Shown here one piece after another: positions 29,355 through 38,102 of a DNA stretch of 64,000 nt. Under the pieces are notes generated by a model. The model made no database searches. It was not told where the DNA came from and worked only from the letters and a program-made list of their open reading frames with translations. The DNA comes from Fructilactobacillus myrtifloralis. GTDB lineage: Bacteria; Bacillota; Bacilli; Lactobacillales; Lactobacillaceae. The stretch's first letter is position 1. The number at the start of each line of letters is the position of its first letter. The position numbers and the translations under genes were made by a program. The stretch covers positions 62,001-126,000 of the forward strand of contig NZ_CP097116.1 in NCBI RefSeq assembly GCF_024029335.1, in the 5' to 3' direction.

Positions 29355-32009
29355 ATGAAACAACTTAGCAGTGGACAGATTCGGCAGATGTTTCTTGATT
29401 TCTTTCATGAAAAGGGGCACGAGATCGTGCCAAGTGCATCGCTGATCCCGAAGGATGATCCCACCTTACTGTGGATTAATTCGGGAGTTGCCACCATGAA
29501 GAAATATTTTGACGGAACGGTGGCACCCGCCAATCCGCGGATGACGAGTTCACAAAAGAGCATTCGGACCAATGACATTGAAAACGTAGGGAGGACCGCT
29601 CGGCACCAAACTCTGTTTGAGATGCTCGGGAACTTTTCGGTTGGTGACTACTTTAAACAAGAAGTCATCCCGTGGGCATTTGAATTACTTACCAGTGATA
29701 AATGGTTTGGCTGGGATCCAGACCGCCTGTACGTGACTTATTACCCGGAAGATACCGAAACCAAGGAATTGTGGGAGCAAGTTGGGATTGCTCCCGACCA
29801 TTTAATTCCAGCTGACGACAACTTCTGGGACATTGGTCAGGGACCGTCTGGACCAGATTCTGAAATCTTTTACGACCGCGGTGCTAAATACGATGACTTA
29901 GCCCCAGACGACCCGGAAAACTATCCCGGGGGAGAAAACGAGCGGTACCTAGAAGTTTGGAACATTGTGTTTTCCCAGTTTAACCACACGGCTGCCGGAA
30001 CCTACGAACCGTTACCACGGAAAAACATCGATACGGGGATGGGTTTAGAACGGGTGGTATCGGTCTTTCAGGATGCTCCCACTAACTTTGAAACGGACCT
30101 GTTCCTACCGTTAATTAAGCGCACTGAACAAATGAGCGACCACCGCCAGTACGGCCAAAACGCTGACGATGACATCGCGTTTAAGGTAATTGCCGATCAC
30201 ATCCGGGCCATTACCTTTGCGATTAGCGACGGCGCGCTGCCGTCAAACGAGGGCCGCGGGTACGTAATTCGTCGGCTCCTGCGGCGGGCCACTGTGAATG
30301 GTCATCAGCTCGGAATTACCGGAGCTTTCTTGTACCAATTAGTTCCCGTGGTGGGTGAGATCATGCAGTCGCATTATCCGCAGGTGTTGGAACAACAAGC
30401 GTACATTCAAAAAATTGTGAAGAGCGAAGAAGACCGGTTTAATGCGACCCTTAACGACGGGATTAAACTCCTCGATGACTTGATTGCAAAGACTAAAGCC
30501 GCTGGGGCCGATGAAATTTCTGGGGCCGATGCGTTTCAACTGTACGATACCTACGGCTTTCCCTTAGAACTGACGGAGGAATATGCCGGTGACCGGGGGA
30601 TTAAAGTTGACGAAACCGGCTTTGATCAGGAAATGGAACAGCAACGCCAGCGGGCCCGGGAAGCCCGGGGTGACAAAGGTTCAATGAAGGTACAACGGGA
30701 CCTCCTGTTAGATTTGAAAACGCCCAGTGAGTACGTGGGTTATGACCAGTTAACGGTTCCAGCTGCGACGGTCACGGATATCATTGTGGACGAGCAGTTG
30801 GTTGATCAGGTTACCAGTGGAACGGCGGAAGTGCTTTTTGATAAAACCCCGTTCTATGCTGAAATGGGTGGTCAGGTCGCAGACATTGGGAACATTTATG
30901 CTGAGGACGGGACTGAGGTTGCCAAAGTGACAGATGTCCAACATGCACCCAACGGGCAAAACTTGCATACTATTCAGGTAACGGGTCCCTTAACTCAAGG
31001 GCAACCTTATCGCTTAGAGGTTGACCGCGACTTTCACGCGGGAGTTGAACGCAATCACACTGCGACCCACTTGTTAGATCAATCACTACGAACGGTGCTT
31101 GGTGGGCACACCGAACAAGCCGGCTCGCTCGTAAAACCGGATTATCTAACCTTTGACTTTAACCACTTTGGTTCGGTTACCCAAACCGATTTGGCGAAGG
31201 TAGAACGCATGGTCAATGACCAAATTTTTGCTGGCTTACCAGTGGAAACGGTGGTGACGGACCAAAAAACTGGAAAAGAAATGGGAGCCATTGCGCTCTT
31301 TGACGATAAGTATGGGGATCAAGTGCGGGTTGTAAAGGCCGGGGACTTTTCTGTCGAATTTTGTGGCGGGGATCACGTTCACAACACGAGTCAAATTGGG
31401 TTATTTAAGATCCTTTCAGAAAGTGGAGTGGGCGCTGGAATCCGGCGCATTAAAGCCGTTACTGGCAAAGCGGCCTTTGACTACCTGAACGATGAAGAAA
31501 AAATGCTCACAGAAATTGCGCAAACAGTGAAGGTGCCGACTAATGAACAAGCACCCGGTCGGGTCAAAGAACTGCAAGCCCAGATTAAGACCCTAGAGAG
31601 CACGCAGGAATCGCTAGAAGCTAAACTGGCTAACCAGGAAGCTCAGGACCTCTTTACGAACCCGGAGACGATTAACGGCGTTACGTTACTGACTGGTCAG
31701 TTGGAAAATGCCAACATGAACCAGCTTCGGGAACTAGCAGATACGTGGCGGAATGAAGCCCGGTCAAACGTGTTGGTGTTAGGAACTGAGACTGATGGTA
31801 AAGCGAACCTGTTGGTGGCAGTTGATGAAGCGCACGTCCAACAGGGCATTAAGGCTGGCGATTTAATTAAGGCCATTGCAGGTCACATTCAAGGGGGCGG
31901 GGGCGGCCGCCCGAACCTTGCGCAGGCCGGCGGGAAAAACCCCGCTGGAATTCCGGCAGCACTTACGGCTGCTTCAGAATGGTTAGCCACGCAAACGGCC
32001 GCTAAGTAA
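29355..32009 (+). CDS. alaS: Alanyl-tRNA synthetase
   Basis: Class II synthetase. 884 aa: catalytic core (motif 2 region around TSSQKSIRTNDIENVG), editing domain with HTATHLL and the C-G-G-D-H-V-H zinc/editing motif, and a C-terminal C-Ala domain with the GGGGGRPNLAQAGG glycine-rich loop. AGGAGG before ATG 29355. In Firmicutes alaS is usually followed by ireB (yrzL) and then ruvX; ireB is absent here. Confidence 0.98.
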   Translation: MKQLSSGQIRQMFLDFFHEKGHEIVPSASLIPKDDPTLLWINSGVATMKKYFDGTVAPANPRMTSSQKSIRTNDIENVGRTARHQTLFEMLGNFSVGDYFKQEVIPWAFELLTSDKWFGWDPDRLYVTYYPEDTETKELWEQVGIAPDHLIPADDNFWDIGQGPSGPDSEIFYDRGAKYDDLAPDDPENYPGGENERYLEVWNIVFSQFNHTAAGTYEPLPRKNIDTGMGLERVVSVFQDAPTNFETDLFLPLIKRTEQMSDHRQYGQNADDDIAFKVIADHIRAITFAISDGALPSNEGRGYVIRRLLRRATVNGHQLGITGAFLYQLVPVVGEIMQSHYPQVLEQQAYIQKIVKSEEDRFNATLNDGIKLLDDLIAKTKAAGADEISGADAFQLYDTYGFPLELTEEYAGDRGIKVDETGFDQEMEQQRQRAREARGDKGSMKVQRDLLLDLKTPSEYVGYDQLTVPAATVTDIIVDEQLVDQVTSGTAEVLFDKTPFYAEMGGQVADIGNIYAEDGTEVAKVTDVQHAPNGQNLHTIQVTGPLTQGQPYRLEVDRDFHAGVERNHTATHLLDQSLRTVLGGHTEQAGSLVKPDYLTFDFNHFGSVTQTDLAKVERMVNDQIFAGLPVETVVTDQKTGKEMGAIALFDDKYGDQVRVVKAGDFSVEFCGGDHVHNTSQIGLFKILSESGVGAGIRRIKAVTGKAAFDYLNDEEKMLTEIAQTVKVPTNEQAPGRVKELQAQIKTLESTQESLEAKLANQEAQDLFTNPETINGVTLLTGQLENANMNQLRELADTWRNEARSNVLVLGTETDGKANLLVAVDEAHVQQGIKAGDLIKAIAGHIQGGGGGRPNLAQAGGKNPAGIPAALTAASEWLATQTAAK

Positions 32010-32045
32010 GCGGTCACTGCCGTTATTAGATGATAGGATGTTGGA

Positions 32046-32468
32046 ATGAAAATTATGGGATTAGACGTCGGCTCGAAAACGGTCGGCGTGGCAATCAGCG
32101 ATGCGCTGGGCTGGACCGCGCAGGGCGTTGAAATTGTACCAATTAACGAGGACGAAAAGGAATTTGGCTTAGCGCGGATCGGCGAACTCATTACGGCCAA
32201 CGATGTCCAGTTAGTGGTAATTGGGTTACCGAAGAACATGAATAATACGGCCGGGCCCCGAGTGAAGGCGTCCAAACGGTATGGCAAAATGGTGCGGGCC
32301 CAGTTTCACGTTCCCGTTGAGTTTGAAGATGAACGGCTCACCACGGTCGAAGCAGAACGGATGCTGATTGAAAAAGCAGACGTTTCCCGGGCCAAACGGA
32401 AAAAGGTCATTGATAAAGTGGCCGCAGAATTAATTTTGCAGGGATATTTAGATCGGAACCATGGCTAA
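32046..32468 (+). CDS. ruvX: Putative Holliday junction resolvase RuvX (YqgF/YrrK)
   Basis: 140 aa RNase H-fold protein; motifs [18 protein letters not shown] and FEDERLTT hold the acidic residues of the site. The family has resolvase-like and 16S rRNA-processing roles. 36 bases after alaS. Confidence 0.92.
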   Translation: MKIMGLDVGSKTVGVAISDALGWTAQGVEIVPINEDEKEFGLARIGELITANDVQLVVIGLPKNMNNTAGPRVKASKRYGKMVRAQFHVPVEFEDERLTTVEAERMLIEKADVSRAKRKKVIDKVAAELILQGYLDRNHG

Positions 32469-32485
32469 GCCAAAGGAGAAGACAG

Positions 32486-32782
32486 ATGGCAGATGAAGAA
32501 CAAACAGAACAAATTACCTTAATTGATGAAGATGGCAACGAAATTTTATACAACGAGTTGTTTACCTTTTCATCAGATGATTACGGTCGCTCGTACATTT
32601 TGATGTACCCGGCTGCTGAAGCAGGCAACGACAGTATTAACATTGAAGCGTATGCCTTACCTAAGGGGGCGGATCCGACCGCGCCAGACGATGCAGATTT
32701 AGAGCCAATTGAAAGCGACGCCGAGTGGGAAATGGTCCAAGAAACGCTGAACACGTTTTTAGATCCCAACGGTAAAATGTAA
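32486..32782 (+). CDS. yrzB: DUF1292 family protein YrzB
   Basis: 98 aa acidic protein; the alaS-(yrzL)-ruvX-yrzB order is conserved in Firmicutes, function unknown. GGAG lies about 10 bases before ATG. Confidence 0.88.
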   Translation: MADEEQTEQITLIDEDGNEILYNELFTFSSDDYGRSYILMYPAAEAGNDSINIEAYALPKGADPTAPDDADLEPIESDAEWEMVQETLNTFLDPNGKM

Positions 32783-32797
32783 GTGAGTGTGAAAGGA

Positions 32798-32830
32798 GGG
32801 TCGGCCCGTTAGTGGGACGCCCCTTTTTTT
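32798..32830 (+). terminator. Terminator after yrzB
   Basis: Imperfect GC-rich stem GGGTCGGCCC / GGGACGCCCC (two mismatches) followed by seven T. Confidence 0.65.
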
Positions 32831-32838
32831 GTTATCCA

Positions 32839-32847
32839 TGATAAAAT
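32839..32847 (+). promoter_or_regulatory. Extended -10 promoter for zapA-mutS2
   Basis: TGATAAAAT just after the T tract of the previous terminator. Confidence 0.55.
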
Positions 32848-32869
32848 AGACCATATTGGAGGGATTGAC

Positions 32870-33136
32870 GTGAATAGCAAACGAAGATTTAAAACTCGCA
32901 TTGGTAAGAAGGAATACACCCTGATTGGGACGGCCTCCGATGAGCACATGCGAGCCGTGGCCAAGCTGTTAAACGATGATTTGACCAAGTTAAAAAACCA
33001 ATCCCAAAAGCTGAGTGATGAAGATGCAGCGATTTTACTGGCGTTTAATGCCATTTCAGAGCAACTGGATAAACAGTTGGAACTGGATCAATTACGGTCG
33101 CACCATGCTAGTGATGATTCAGAGCCAACCGAGTAA
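32870..33136 (+). CDS. zapA: Cell division protein ZapA
   Basis: 88 aa, GTG start with GGAGGG 6 bases upstream. N-terminal beta-hairpin region (RRFKTRIGKKEYTLIG) and a C-terminal coiled coil; stabilises FtsZ filaments. cvpA normally lies between zapA and mutS2 and is absent. Confidence 0.9.
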   Translation: MNSKRRFKTRIGKKEYTLIGTASDEHMRAVAKLLNDDLTKLKNQSQKLSDEDAAILLAFNAISEQLDKQLELDQLRSHHASDDSEPTE

Positions 33137-33154
33137 GTTGGGTAGGATGAGATC

Positions 33155-35509
33155 ATGAACGAAAAAATTTTACAGACATTAGAATACCAACGAATTAAGG
33201 ATCAGCTTGCCCCCCTGCTGGTGACGGAAGCGGGACAGGCAGAGTTACAGCAACTCCTTCCCAGTTCCGACCAGGCCACGGTGCAACGGTGGTTGGATGA
33301 AACTGACGATGGGGCCCAGTTATACCGGTTGAATCGCCCGCTACCACTGCCAAAGCTCAAATCCATTACACCGGCGGTAAAACGGCTCGGGGTCGGAGCG
33401 AGTTTGAACGGAAAGGAACTGGCCGGGATCAGTGCCGTGTTACGAGCCAGTGCCCGGGTACAACGGTTCTTTGCTGAGTTAGAAGCGGACCATGTTCCCC
33501 TGAATTTATTGGATCAAGAGGCAGAGACCTTTGCTAGTTTGCCAGACATTGCAACGCGGCTGCGGCAGTCGATTGATGAAAACGGGTTTTTAAAGGACGA
33601 TGCATCCGCAACGCTGCGGTCCATTCGGCGGCGCATTTTACAACTCCAGGGAACCATTAAGGGGCGGATGGAAAGCTATCTGCACGGCAAAAAAGCCAAG
33701 GATTTGAGCGAAACGGTCATTACGATTCGGGATAATCGGTACGTACTTCCAGTGAAGGCCGAGGCTAAGCAAAAAGTGGGCGGGATTGTCCACGACCAGA
33801 GTGCGACGGGGCAGACGTTGTACGTTGAACCTGCCAGTGTGGTTGGTTTAAACAATGACTTACGAAGCGAGCAGAGTAACGAACGAGAAGAAAGTAAACG
33901 CATTCTGCGGGAACTATCGGATCTGTTGCGCCCCGAACGATCGGCGTTACAAGGGAATGCCCAGAAGTTAGGTCACTTTGATTTTATTAACGCGAAGGCC
34001 CGCTATGCCGCCCAGATGCAGGCCACTAAGCCCCGTCTTTCCGCTACCAACCAGGTGGAGTTAAAGCAGGCGCGGCACCCGTTAATTAATCAGGACCAGG
34101 TGGTTGGTAACGATTTGACCCTCGGGTTTACGTACCGCCAAATCATCATTACGGGTCCCAATACCGGGGGAAAAACGATCACAATGAAAACCCTGGGCTT
34201 GTTACAATTAATGGCGCAATCGGGGTTATTTGTAACTGCCAACGAAGGGAGCCAGGCAGGCTTGTTTGACGAAGTGTTTGCGGACATTGGTGATGAACAG
34301 TCGATCGAGCAAAACCTGAGTACCTTTTCGTCACACATGGATAACATCATTCAAATTTTAAACCAAACCACTAAGCAGAGTTTGGTGTTAATCGATGAAC
34401 TGGGGGCGGGGACCGATCCGCATGAAGGAGCGGCCCTGGCGATTGCCATCCTGGATGCGATTGGTGCCAAGCAAAGCGAGGTGTTGGCCACGACCCACTA
34501 CCCGGAACTAAAGGTATACGGGTATAACCGGCCAGAAACGACCAACGCTTCGATGGAATTTGATGAAACCACCTTGCAACCAACTTACCGGCTGTTAATG
34601 GGAATTCCCGGGCAGAGTAACGCGTTGAGCATTGCCGCGCGCCTCGGGTTGCCAGCGGACATTGTTGCCGAAGCTCGTTCGCTTACTAGTCAGGACAGCC
34701 AGGAAATTAATCGGATGATTAAGCAACTAACCCAGCAGACCAAACTAGCGGATGAACGTGCCCGCACGCTTGACCGTGAGTTAACGGAAGCCACCGATTT
34801 ACATGCGGAGTTACAAACTAAGTTTACCCAGTTTACGGAACAGCGAGATCAGATGTTAAACGCCGCCAAGCGGGATGCTAACCAGCTAGTTGCGCGGACC
34901 AAACGGGAAGCCAACGCCGTGATTGCTGATTTGCACCACAAGCAAAAGCAGGGGGCAGCCATTAAAGAGCACGAAATCATTGCCGACCAGGGGAAACTGA
35001 ATGCGTTAGAACAGCATCCAGAACTAAAGCATAACCGGGTGCTGAAACGCCAAAAAGCTCGCAAACAGTTCCATGCGGGTGACGACGTCTTAGTGAAAAC
35101 TTATGGGCAACGAGGCGTGCTGCTGAAAAAAGTTGGAAACCATGACTGGGAAGTGGAACTCGGAATTTTAAAGATGAAGGTGGCCGAATCCGACTTAGAA
35201 AAGGTGCAACCAGAAAAACCGAAGTCCAAACCCAAAGCCAGCGTACGGCGGACCAGTTCAACGGGCTTGTCTACCACTTTAGACCTACGGGGCGTGCGGT
35301 ATGAAGATGCGATGCAGCGTTTGGATCGCTACATTGACGCGGCGCTCCTAGCCGGGTATCCTTCGGTTACAATTATCCACGGGAAGGGAACCGGGGCCTT
35401 GCGAACCGGAGTCACGAATTACCTGAAACGGAACCGGCAGGTCGCGTCCTTTGGTTTTTCACCAGCTAATGCTGGTGGAGACGGGTCAACGGTGGTAAAA
35501 TTCAAATAA
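33155..35509 (+). CDS. mutS2: Endonuclease / ribosome-rescue ATPase MutS2
   Basis: 784 aa. MutS-type ATPase with Walker A GPNTGGKT at residues 334-341 and Walker B LIDELGAGTD, a long coiled coil (about 500-600), KOW-like region, and an intact C-terminal Smr nuclease domain with LDLRG and HGKGTGALR. In Bacillus MutS2 splits collided ribosomes; an anti-recombination role is also reported elsewhere. Confidence 0.96.
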   Translation: MNEKILQTLEYQRIKDQLAPLLVTEAGQAELQQLLPSSDQATVQRWLDETDDGAQLYRLNRPLPLPKLKSITPAVKRLGVGASLNGKELAGISAVLRASARVQRFFAELEADHVPLNLLDQEAETFASLPDIATRLRQSIDENGFLKDDASATLRSIRRRILQLQGTIKGRMESYLHGKKAKDLSETVITIRDNRYVLPVKAEAKQKVGGIVHDQSATGQTLYVEPASVVGLNNDLRSEQSNEREESKRILRELSDLLRPERSALQGNAQKLGHFDFINAKARYAAQMQATKPRLSATNQVELKQARHPLINQDQVVGNDLTLGFTYRQIIITGPNTGGKTITMKTLGLLQLMAQSGLFVTANEGSQAGLFDEVFADIGDEQSIEQNLSTFSSHMDNIIQILNQTTKQSLVLIDELGAGTDPHEGAALAIAILDAIGAKQSEVLATTHYPELKVYGYNRPETTNASMEFDETTLQPTYRLLMGIPGQSNALSIAARLGLPADIVAEARSLTSQDSQEINRMIKQLTQQTKLADERARTLDRELTEATDLHAELQTKFTQFTEQRDQMLNAAKRDANQLVARTKREANAVIADLHHKQKQGAAIKEHEIIADQGKLNALEQHPELKHNRVLKRQKARKQFHAGDDVLVKTYGQRGVLLKKVGNHDWEVELGILKMKVAESDLEKVQPEKPKSKPKASVRRTSSTGLSTTLDLRGVRYEDAMQRLDRYIDAALLAGYPSVTIIHGKGTGALRTGVTNYLKRNRQVASFGFSPANAGGDGSTVVKFK

Positions 35510-35519
35510 GTTTAAATGA

Positions 35520-35547
35520 TTGTAATTTTGCACAAACTTGTTATACT
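35520..35547 (+). promoter_or_regulatory. Promoter for trxA
   Basis: TTGTAA 35520-35525, 16-base spacer, TATACT 35542-35547 with an upstream TG (extended -10). Confidence 0.65.
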
Positions 35548-35581
35548 TACAGATAGTAAGTGAATTAAGGAGGAATTGAAA

Positions 35582-35893
35582 ATGGTACATGAAATTACAG
35601 ATGCAACTTTTGCGGAAGAAACGGCTACTGGAACGGTAGTAATTGATTTTTGGGCACCATGGTGTGGTCCATGTAAAATGCAAAGTCCAGTGATTGAAGA
35701 ACTGGCAAACGAAGAAACGGGCATCAAGTTCTGCAAGATGAACGTTGATGATAACCAACAAACGGCCGGTCACTTTGGAATCATGAGTATCCCAACCTTG
35801 TTAATCATGCAAGACGGACAAGTGGTTGACCAAGTGGTTGGTTACCACCCGAAGGCCCAATTACAAAAGACGCTGGCTAACTACACGGCCTAA
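35582..35893 (+). CDS. trxA: Thioredoxin
   Basis: 103 aa, active site WCGPCK (Cys28, Cys31), cis-proline loop SIPTL. ATG 35582 with AAGGAGG. Electron donor for peroxiredoxins such as Tpx in this window. mutS2-trxA order is typical; own promoter and terminator. Confidence 0.97.
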   Translation: MVHEITDATFAEETATGTVVIDFWAPWCGPCKMQSPVIEELANEETGIKFCKMNVDDNQQTAGHFGIMSIPTLLIMQDGQVVDQVVGYHPKAQLQKTLANYTA

Positions 35894-35895
35894 CT

Positions 35896-35930
35896 AAAAA
35901 AGGAAGTCCACATTGTGGACTTCCTTTTTT
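35896..35930. terminator. Terminator after trxA (bidirectional form)
   Basis: AAAAAAGGAAGTCCACA / TGGACTTCCTTTTTT stem, usable from both sides; the converging minus-strand gene ends 15 bases further on. Confidence 0.88.
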
Positions 35931-35944
35931 AGTAACGGGAGCAG

Positions 35945-36148
35945 CTAGGGAGCATTGGTGTGCATCACGGCAATCAGCACGACCAGCATTCCAATTCCGA
36001 CCAGACACAAGCAGTACACCGATTCTAGCAGGTGATTAAACCGAGCTAGTTTAGTTTCAGTGTGAAAGAGCGCTAATAAGCCCTGGAGCAGGAGACAAAC
36101 TAACATAACCAGCACTAAACCAGTTGCAACGATTTCTTTTTTACTCAT
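35945..36148 (-). CDS. Small hypothetical membrane protein
   Basis: 67 aa with two predicted membrane helices (about residues 8-28 and 45-63) and a short loop. Not recognised. Weak ribosome site (AGAAG 9 bases before ATG); TATAAT occurs about 40 bases upstream on the same strand. Convergent with trxA. Confidence 0.55.
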   Translation of the reverse strand: MSKKEIVATGLVLVMLVCLLLQGLLALFHTETKLARFNHLLESVYCLCLVGIGMLVVLIAVMHTNAP

Positions 36149-36198
36149 TTCATCACTTCTTTCACGGTAACTTTTCTACTTTATTATATTATGAAATC

Positions 36199-36230
36199 AA
36201 AAAAAAGAGCCGAATAACGACTCTTTTTTG
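36199..36230. terminator. Terminator between the APC permease and the small membrane protein
   Basis: AAAAAAAGAGCCG / CGACTCTTTTTT stem; serves the minus-strand permease, which ends at 36245. Confidence 0.8.
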
Positions 36231-36244
36231 CTTAATTTGAGAAT

Positions 36245-37708
36245 TTAAAGGTTTTCTTCGATTTCATCATCACTGTCCGCAGGAAGTTTGGAATCAGCAT
36301 TCTTATAACCATACGCAAAGTAAACGATGACGCCGATTAAAAACCAAATGATGGAATAAATTTTAGCTTGAATATCCAAGCCCAAGAAGACCACGAGCGA
36401 TCCCAAGAAGCCAAGGATCGGCAAGATGGGGAAGAAGGGTTGCCGATAAGCGGCAGTTGGTAAGGACTTACCTTCTCGTTTTCGCAGGGGGTACATTGCT
36501 AACGAAACGGCCATAAAGGCAATCAAGGTTCCAGCAGAAATTAATTGGGCGAGGAAGGTGAAGGGGAAAACGGCTCCCATGATTACACCTACAGCAGTAA
36601 TAATCCAGAGGGCATTGGCCGGAATGTTCTTGTGATTTAAGCGACCCAGCTTTTGGGGGAGCATTTTATCACGCCCAAAGGAGTAAATTAACCGGGAACC
36701 AGCCATCATCATTCCAATCAAAGCAACGAGCATTCCGACAACGGCAATTGCTTGCACGACCGAGGCGATGATCACGTGGCCTTGTTGCCGGAGCGCCCAA
36801 CCAACTGGTTCAGCGTTATTAGCGTACATCGTGTACTTAAACATTCCCACTAAGACGAGGGAGACCGCTACGAAAAAGAGGGTTCCAATGATGAGGGAAC
36901 CAATGATTCCCCGGGGCATCGTTTTCTGGGGATTTTTAGCTTCTGCCGAGTTAGATGCAATCGAATCAAATCCGATGTAGGATAAGAAGATGGTTGAGAT
37001 TCCAGCGTAGATTCCTTGCCAGCCACCAAACATGGTGCCATCGGCGTTTGGATGGGGCTTGGGGAAGAAAGGAACGTAGTTTTGGGCTTTAATGGCAGTG
37101 GCTCCGACTACAACGAAAATTACAATTGCGAGTAGTTTTAGGACCACCAGGATGTTGGCCACCTTAGTCGTTTCCGAGTCTCCCCGTAGTAAAATGAAGG
37201 TAACAATGGCCACCACGAGGACGGCGATCAGGTCAAAAACCCCACCGTTGGTCCCGAGTGGAAAGGCTAAGGCGTTAGGTAATTTCCAACCCAAGGGGGA
37301 AATTAACCCCTGGACGTTGGCCGATAAACCAGCTGCCACGAAGGCCACGGCAATTAAGTATTCGGCGAGTAGTGCCCAGCCCACGACCCAACCCCAGAAT
37401 TTACCGAATAACACGGAAATCCAGGAGTAGGCCGAACCGGCAAAGGGCAGAACCGAGGCCATTTCGGCGTAGTTCATGGCCACTAATCCGGCAACGACGG
37501 CTGCCAGTAAGAAAGAAATTACAACCGCGGGACCGGTATAGTTGGCGGCCACTAGTCCTGGTAAGGTGAAGATTGATGTGGACAGAATCGTTCCTAACCC
37601 CAGTGCTAAAAAGTCTTTCACGGTTAAGGTTTTTTCCAGTTTTTGATCCTTGTTGGCGTAGAACCGAAAATCAACCTTTTCGTTCATTTTTTTGAAAATG
37701 TTTTTCAT
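36245..37708 (-). CDS. Amino-acid permease, APC superfamily (cationic amino-acid transporter type)
   Basis: 487 aa with about 12 membrane helices (segment GLGTILSTSIFTLPG carries the unwound-helix glycine motif). Resembles YfnA/CAT-type permeases; substrate not determined. GGAGGAG lies before the ATG. It sits behind a roughly 350-base leader carrying a translated-looking short ORF, a terminator and a cre-like palindrome, so its expression is probably conditional. Confidence 0.88.
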   Translation of the reverse strand: MKNIFKKMNEKVDFRFYANKDQKLEKTLTVKDFLALGLGTILSTSIFTLPGLVAANYTGPAVVISFLLAAVVAGLVAMNYAEMASVLPFAGSAYSWISVLFGKFWGWVVGWALLAEYLIAVAFVAAGLSANVQGLISPLGWKLPNALAFPLGTNGGVFDLIAVLVVAIVTFILLRGDSETTKVANILVVLKLLAIVIFVVVGATAIKAQNYVPFFPKPHPNADGTMFGGWQGIYAGISTIFLSYIGFDSIASNSAEAKNPQKTMPRGIIGSLIIGTLFFVAVSLVLVGMFKYTMYANNAEPVGWALRQQGHVIIASVVQAIAVVGMLVALIGMMMAGSRLIYSFGRDKMLPQKLGRLNHKNIPANALWIITAVGVIMGAVFPFTFLAQLISAGTLIAFMAVSLAMYPLRKREGKSLPTAAYRQPFFPILPILGFLGSLVVFLGLDIQAKIYSIIWFLIGVIVYFAYGYKNADSKLPADSDDEIEENL

Positions 37709-37812
37709 GTGCTCCTCCTTTGAAGCTTGTTGAATCTTGAATCAGGAATTCAACTAGTTTGGTGTGGCCCCCCTGGATTGATTCAAAGCCAGACTGATTA
37801 GGTAATGAACGC

Positions 37813-37826
37813 TTAAACCGGTTTCT
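37813..37826 (-). promoter_or_regulatory. cre-like palindrome in the permease leader
   Basis: TTAAACCGGTTTCT around the perfect core AAACCGGTTT; 12 of 14 positions fit the catabolite-responsive consensus. The same core is in the ccpA promoter (45124-45137). Lies downstream of the leader terminator, so it could act as a roadblock. Confidence 0.5.
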
Positions 37827-37840
37827 CCCTCCTTTATAAC

Positions 37841-37877
37841 AAAAAACCACCCAGAATCGAGAAGAAACTGGGTGGTT
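37841..37877 (-). terminator. Leader terminator/attenuator upstream of the APC permease
   Basis: On the minus strand AACCACCCAG / CTGGGTGGTT with a 13-base loop and six T. It lies between the short leader ORF and the permease, about 130 bases before the permease start. Confidence 0.8.
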
Positions 37878-37939
37878 AAAAGGAGTTCTCCAAGTCCCAC
37901 GACAGTTTCTTTTGTGAATCTGTGTGGACCTAAACAAGT

Positions 37940-38035
37940 CTTCAATGACTAGGCTTGCGCTGCATTATCCACACGTCGGCTGCGAATTACGACTAAAATG
38001 AATAATGCAATTAAGCTTGTGGCCGTGGACATCAT
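37940..38035 (-). CDS. 31-codon leader ORF, hydrophobic peptide
   Basis: Begins MMSTATSLIALFILVVIR and ends in a polar tail with RKPSH. A consensus AAAGGAG lies 8 bases before ATG 38035 and a consensus promoter (TTGACA, 17, TATACT) about 30 bases before that, so it should be well translated. One membrane helix is likely. No run of a single amino acid, so it is not a classical amino-acid attenuator peptide. Function unknown; either a small membrane protein or a leader peptide. Confidence 0.6.
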
Positions 38036-38067
38036 TGGAAAGGCTCCTTTGTTTAAGATTTTTTAAA

Positions 38068-38096
38068 AGTATAGGCTGTTTTAAAAAAGCTGTCAA
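38068..38096 (-). promoter_or_regulatory. Promoter of the leader ORF/APC permease transcript
   Basis: Minus strand TTGACA (38096-38091), 17-base spacer, TATACT (38073-38068). Near-consensus. Confidence 0.82.
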
Positions 38097-38102
38097 CCAT
38101 AA

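Noticed and set aside
31889-32287. 132-codon minus-strand frame over alaS and ruvX
   Set aside because: Antisense to two conserved genes; no family features.
37671-37945. Minus-strand ORFs of 88 and 63 codons across the permease leader and its 5' end
   Set aside because: They run through the terminator stem in frames other than the permease and lack ribosome sites.
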